In this document: in pieces, positions 58,781 to 64,000 of the stretch
Numbering within the stretch: position 1 is the stretch's first letter
Layout: each line of letters opens with the position of its first letter
Source of the DNA: Allium sativum
Taxonomy: Eukaryota; Streptophyta; Magnoliopsida; Asparagales; Amaryllidaceae
Assembly: GCA_030737875.1 (NCBI GenBank)
Contig: CM060920.1
Location: 477,306,861 to 477,370,860 of the forward strand
Reading direction: 5' to 3'
DNA length: 64,000 nucleotides
Made by a program: the position numbers and the translations under genes
The notes under the pieces: generated by a model
What the model saw: only the letters and a program-made list of their open reading frames with translations
What the model was told of the DNA's origin: nothing
Databases searched by the model: none

Positions 58781-59490
58781 TTGGATAACTCTAACTGGTC
58801 AACTCTAACTGGTCAACTCTAACTGAGTAACTCTAACTGATCAACTTTAACTGGTCAACTTTAACTGGTCAACTTTAACTGGTCAACTCTAACTGAGTAA
58901 CTCTAACTGATCAACTCTAACTGGTCAACTTTAACTGGTCAACTTTAACTGGTCAACTCTAACTGTTTATCTTTAACTGGTAAATTTTAACTGGTTAACT
59001 CAAATGGTTTAACCTAACTGGTTAACTCAAATGGTTTAACCTAACTTGATTTACTTGTCTCAATTAACTGAACTAATCCACTTAGTTTAACTTAGTTAAT
59101 TCACTTTGATTAACTCTAACCGATTTACTTAGTTTAACTCAGCTAATTCACTTTGATTAACCCAACTAATTTACTTCGATTAACCAATTAGTTTAACTTG
59201 ACTAATTCACTTAGTTTGACGCAACTAATTCACTTTGATTTACAAATTAGTTTAACTTAACTAAGTCACTTAGTTTGACGCAACTAATTCACTTTGATTT
59301 ACCAATTAGTTTAACTTAACTAATTCACTTCGATTAACCGCTTAGTTTATCTTAACTAATTTACTTTGGTTAACTTAACCAATTACTTTGATTAACTCGA
59401 CTAACTTGCTTTGGTTAACCTAACAAATTACTTTGTTTAACTCGACTAACTTGCTTTGGTTAACCTAACCAATTACTTTGTTTAATCCTT
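58781..59490 (-). repeat. Short-unit arrays of B2
   Basis: About fifteen 14-bp units AACTCTAACTGGTC and variants (to about 59000) are followed by GTTTAACTTAACTAATTCAC-like units. They match 27722-28260 of B1 in the opposite orientation. Confidence 0.85.
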
Positions 59491-60025
59491 TTATCACACT
59501 CTGGTTATAATTCCTACTTCTACAATATCTCCTTAAAATCCATATCGTGTTATACTTGTGTGCGAAGCACGTGTTTAAATCTATCCTTGTATAATTCTAT
59601 TTATTTTACGAACAAGTGTTCCTTTATTTATTCCCTAAATAAATATTCCTTTATTCCATTTATTTATAATCTAAATAAATGTTCCTTTATTTATTTCCTA
59701 AATAAATATTCCTTTATATTCTAATTCATTTATTTTCTAAATAAATGTATCCTTTTTCATTTATTTATTTCCTAATTAAATAAATGTATTCATTTTATAA
59801 AATCCTATCGATTTTATAAATAAGATTCATTTTCAATATAAACATTGAAAATCCCCTTATCAACATTCGGTATGTTATGGTATTCAATCATATCAAATCA
59901 CAATGTTCAATATCGTCCAAGCACATATAATTTCCCATAGATTTTATATCACATCATATAACCATATATGAAAAACAATAAAATAACTATTGAGGAATCC
60001 AGTCGGATTCCTCCAACCTGTTTCC

Positions 60026-60231
60026 CTGCATCACAGATGTTAGACAATATAGATAACATCACTTTCAGTTCCATATGATATATTCTGTTAAACAGAATCA
60101 ATATAGAAATTTAACTAACTGACTAGCAGTTCAATCAAACAATCAACACACAGTCAAACAGACAATTTCGAACAGTTCTAAAGATACAACATGAAATTAT
60201 AAACTGTTCAGAGTTGGTGAGATTTACTCAC
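60026..60231 (-). other. Intron-like segment in leader of B2
   Basis: Minus-strand donor AAT then GTGAGTAAAT at 60231 and acceptor GATGCAG ending at 60026, 206 nt. It corresponds to 26983-27201 of B1. Confidence 0.5.
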
Positions 60232-61086
60232 ATTTGCAGTTCATCGTTAAAGAACGATAATTGTCGCTTGATTTCGATTGGACAATTTATTTTGCCATAA
60301 ATTGTAACGAGCTCGGATTCACTCCTAGTCAGCTTCATTGTGAAGCTCTCGTCCATACGATCCCAACGCAACTTACGGTTCGTCAATCTGATACCGTATG
60401 TAGAAGATACGCATTTTACAAGATTATACACTATTTTAAATTAAAAATAAACTTTAACTAATTAAATCCCTTTTCAAAATTGGGCCTCACCCAAATGAAA
60501 TAGCCCATCCTCATACGTGGACACCCAGGTCCGCACATTCCTTTCCTTTACAAAACATTTCTCAATTCCACCGTATACTTTCGAACCCAACTTTCCCCCT
60601 TTGACCCATCGTTTGACCACCGTTTGCTCTCCTTCCGTCCATCTTCTCCAAACGCCGCCTCCACCATCCTTCTCAGCACCCAAAACCGCTCCTTCCAGTC
60701 ACCATCTCCACCACTCCGGCGTACCTCCATCATGTCAGAACCGTCCAACCTCACCCACGCCGAGCACAACCAGTCCCTCCCTCAACTCACCATCGGTTTC
60801 CAACCCGAGACCACCCTCGCCCGAACTGACCCATCACCAGGTGCTGGCGGCTACCCCCTTCCGTCCAACGTCCCGGCACAGGCACGCTCCGGTGAAATGT
60901 ATCGCACCCCAAAGTGAAGACCACCATAATGAAGCTCTTTAACTCATGAGTTCAGTGGATCTTAACGCGCCCGATTTCGTGGAGTATAACTCCTGATTTA
61001 ATTGTTTGAAGACGTTCAAGGGTGGCGGCCTCTTTTTGATTTGGCAGAAGAAAAATGTGTTTAGGTCTTAACGAAAGTAAGGAGGG

Positions 61087-61096
61087 TATTTATATA
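61087..61096 (-). promoter_or_regulatory. TATA box of B2 3' LTR
   Basis: TATATAAATA on the minus strand, about 1.14 kb inside the U3 end, in the same relative place as B1. Confidence 0.6.
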
Positions 61097-62237
61097 GGCT
61101 TACATTCCTTGTGTATGGAAAATATAAGTGTCTCGTGTAACATTCAACACCATGGTTAGTGTCTACGCAAATGGATGGCCACGTTCTTCAGTTTTGGTCG
61201 TAGAATTTGGTTTTGCAGTACCATTTTAAATGAATGAATTTGGTCCATTTTTAATTTTTTATTAAATAAAAACTTAACGGTGATATTTCGCACAAAAATA
61301 ACCTTATACGATCTCTATTTTTGACAAACTAAGCTATTCCTAGCATAGAAAAATATTTCGGATTCAATGGGACAGGTTTCGTCGAATTCCGACACCGTTT
61401 GCGAAAATCCCTTAGAAAATATTGATGAAAAACACCGAGCATTAATTCATTAAAATTACAGAAAAAATCCTAAAAATATGAGGCCTTGACGTTTCACTAG
61501 ACCTCTTCCTAAGGTTTCGTATGAAACTTGTTTCGTTGGATTTCGAGTTCGTTTGACCAGTTAACCATTCAGTTTAGTTTGTTTCTAGTTAAAAACATAG
61601 TGTACCGTACTATGAAATATTCTGTTCACGTAGGGACTGTTGTGGACAGAAACAAAAATACCATTGAAATGAGTGACGTGCTCTGGTCCCAAAAATGTAA
61701 TAATACCAGTAGATGGACTCATATTGTGAAATCTCGAAATGTCGATACAGGGTGCACAATACTACAAATAAAAAGTTGCTTATTTAATTCATTAAAAATT
61801 ACAGTAAAATTCTAAAAATTAAATTATCACTACGCCTCAAAAGAACCTCGTCTAAATTCGAAACCGATATGCAGTTATATCAAATAAACCATTACGGTCG
61901 ATGGACGATTCTATAGCGACTATTCTAAAATTTGATTTGGACGTAACTCAAAATCTACACGACGAAATCCCGATTTTTCTTCTCCACTAGAAAGATATAC
62001 TCCATCAGCTCCACACGTTTCTTGTTTCACAGAAATCCGGCTTAGAATGAATCATGTACATTCAGTTGAAGTTCAAATCGCCAAATTGCGAACTGCCGCG
62101 ACGTTTCAGGTTCGTTTTAATTATAATTATAAATTATAAGTTCGAACGTTGTACTTTAAGTTATCGATATCGCCAAATCGATATATAAATAATTAAATAA
62201 ATTAATTATTCGACAGCTAACAAAACGCGCCATTACA

Positions 62238-63681
62238 GACTTCCCCCCTTAAAATAATTTCGTCCTCGAAATTGCTAAGTTAGGAAAATGCTACTAACTC
62301 TACTAACTAGATTTAAAAATCCTTTTAGTTTACTTCTCAACTCCAGTTTCAACTGAACCATTGAATTTTCAATTAAATTATTAATTCATTCTAGCTAACT
62401 GAATTTCCATAAATCATGAGAATGTTCTAACGCCTGGAATTTTCGAAAATTTTTGCCAGCACCTCCTTTGTACTGGTCAATATGACAAACCACCTCTCGC
62501 CTCTATAGGCCTTCTCCAACCCAAAAGAAAATCAAACAGCCAAGCGGCTTGCCAATTCGGCTCTTAAAACCCAAACTCATATATGATATAAACTTGTACC
62601 TTTTTGTCGGGATTTTAACTCTATCCCCTTTCATCTGCTACCACTTCAACATATACCAATGTTATCCATTCCAATTGATCTCCAATCAGTTCATATCCTC
62701 AAATCCAAATCGAATTTCATTCGAACTCTAATATCAAATTCCAAATTATTGACTTATCAATTTGGTTCCATTCTAGATTATCTCTAATCCAATTCAAATT
62801 TTATTTAACTCGGTTCAAGTTAAATTTCAATTTATTTTTACCATCTCATTTTATTTAACTTCATTAGTTAAATTTTAATTCCAGAACTTAAGTTCCTGGG
62901 TTTCTTTCAAATCAATTTGAAATCGTAATGCCAATTCAAAACCTTTGAATTTCTAAACAACTTGTTTTCTCAAAACAATTCAAAAACAAAACCTTTGGTA
63001 GTAATCCGTCACTTAGAACTCAGAAATGAACGCTAATGATGTAGCTACACTCATCAGGGTTATTTTCCAGTGATACAAGTCAGTTTAATAGTATATTTCT
63101 TTTCAAAATCATTTTAAACCTTTTCATTTTGAAATACATTTCAAATATTTTTCACACTGCTTGAAAACATTTCAAAATCTCCCAGGAACTTAAAATTTCC
63201 TTATTTTAAATTCCAAATTCTGATTTAAATTCATATTTAATTCAAACTATTTCATATATTACATTCATATGAATTCTGATTGGTCATTTATAACCATTTC
63301 ACCCTTTTATAATCTTATTTGATTATAGTAACAACTAACACAATCAATATACTATAATAATTTCAAGATGTATATTTCTTCTATAAACAAATATATTTTG
63401 GGAAAAATTATTTCATTTACCCTCTTTCAAAACATACCATGACGGTTCATCGTATTCGAGTGTTTAGTAACCCTTATCGATACAGTGGATCAACTGATCG
63501 ACCAGAATTCATAAGCCACTCAACCAATGAGTCTCCACAATATAAAACCATTTTATATTGAATAACAATTACGCGCTCATATATATACACTCAAACTCAA
63601 TCTAGGATATTACTAATCCCATCTCTATCGAGTTATGCCACAGAGCCAAGGTAATCACTTAACTTAAGCTCTGATACCAAC
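62238..63681 (-). mobile_element. Internal region of B2, no gag or pol
   Basis: The polypurine complement (CCCCCCTTAAAA, near 62242) lies next to GTCCTCGAAATTGC, and the primer site is at 63668-63679. The interior aligns by eye with B1's 31357-32745. No protein-coding frame is present. Confidence 0.88.
63668..63679 (-). promoter_or_regulatory. Primer binding site (tRNA-Met initiator) of B2
   Basis: GCTCTGATACCA on the plus strand, two bases from the 5' LTR at 63682. Confidence 0.93.
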
Positions 63682-64000
63682 TGTAACGGCTGGAAATTTT
63701 CGACTCCTCGAGAGTCGAAAATCCCGAGACGTTAGTGAAAGAAAGTAGAGGGTGAGGAAGAAAAGATAGAACTAATAGAATAGAAGAAGAAGAAGAAGAA
63801 CTTACATCATCAGAGTAAACACGAATCTCACAGTGGAACGAATAAAATATAACATAACTTTGAAATACAAATTAGTACTCGTATATACATACCATTTCAA
63901 AGTACAACACTTAACAACACAGCGGAATAATAATAGCAATAATCCTGAAGCCTCCTGCTCCAAGCTCTCCAAGTGTATCTGTAAAATCCCGACTACTTGA
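63682..64000 (-). repeat. 5' LTR of B2, truncated by window end
   Basis: Near-identical to 55846-56163, including the U5 hairpin at 63697-63721. Confidence 0.92.

Larger units (their letters stand above)
55846..62237 (-). repeat. 3' LTR of B2, 6392 bp
   Basis: Plus-strand ends are TGTAACGGCTGG and GCGCCATTACA, the complements of the B1 ends. Order and blocks match B1, but short arrays and the leader are diverged or replaced. It contains the U5 hairpin 55861-55885. Confidence 0.92.
55846..64000 (-). mobile_element. Second family-B non-autonomous element B2, 5' LTR cut by window end
   Basis: Minus-strand element with its 3' LTR at 55846-62237 (6392 bp), internal region 62238-63681 (1444 bp) and the start of the 5' LTR from 63682. 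Like B1 it has giant LTRs, tRNA-Met site, polypurine tract and no gag or pol. In the roughly 320 bp where both LTRs can be compared there are only about three to four substitutions and one GAA repeat difference, so it is also young. It sits inside family-C LTR DNA. Confidence 0.9.

Noticed and set aside
60517..60942. Proline- and serine-rich 141-codon plus-strand frame
   Set aside because: It is antisense to the GC-rich leader of B2 and has low-complexity composition.

Overview
The window is repeat-rich nuclear DNA of a flowering plant, probably a dicot with a large genome. The evidence is nested LTR retrotransposons with the initiator-tRNA-Met primer site (TGGTATCAGAGC or its complement), chromodomain Ty3 and Ty1/copia relics, DNA-transposon remnants, and plant-style TATA and splice signals. 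Species was not determined. Only one intact host-type gene is convincing: a single-exon secreted, repeat-built, histidine-rich protein at 44875-45477 (minus).

Layout. 1-135 is the 3' end and polypurine tract of a family-A Ty3-type element, and 136-6561 is its giant 3' LTR. 6562-7343 (leader) and 7344-11589 (giant LTR, truncated) belong to a minus-strand family-B element, B3. 11590-22130 is a minus-strand chromodomain Ty3 element, D, with both LTRs and a decayed gag-pol. 22131-22592 is an LTR-like remnant. 22593-24772 is a decayed, truncated minus-strand Ty1/copia element with its 5' LTR. 25179-38928 is a complete, very young family-B element, B1: two nearly identical 6.18 kb LTRs around only 1.39 kb of internal DNA, no gag or pol, and a perfect 5-bp target duplication. 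38934-47771 is the least repetitive stretch, with a hAT-like MITE, two CACTA-like remnants and the host gene. 47772-54203 is a second, divergent family-A LTR, A2, carrying a 1.05 kb Mutator-like insertion. 54204-55845 is the start of another LTR (family C). 55846 to the window end is a second family-B element, B2, on the minus strand, with its 5' LTR cut by the window edge.

The most unusual content lies inside the giant LTRs. Families A and B are related and share several blocks, including a 60-bp segment identical between two otherwise diverged A copies. Each B LTR has a TATA box about 1 kb in and then a leader of roughly 0.8 kb. After that comes a conserved intron-like segment (206-221 nt, GT-AG) whose acceptor is followed by a conserved hairpin. 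Long arrays of short palindromes follow. In several arrays both arms of the palindrome change together, so pairing is kept while sequence differs. The same holds for a hairpin near the U5 end. This makes the B family a candidate structured-RNA, non-autonomous retroelement that would need proteins from elsewhere.

All coordinates were read by eye. No alignment, folding or database search was run.
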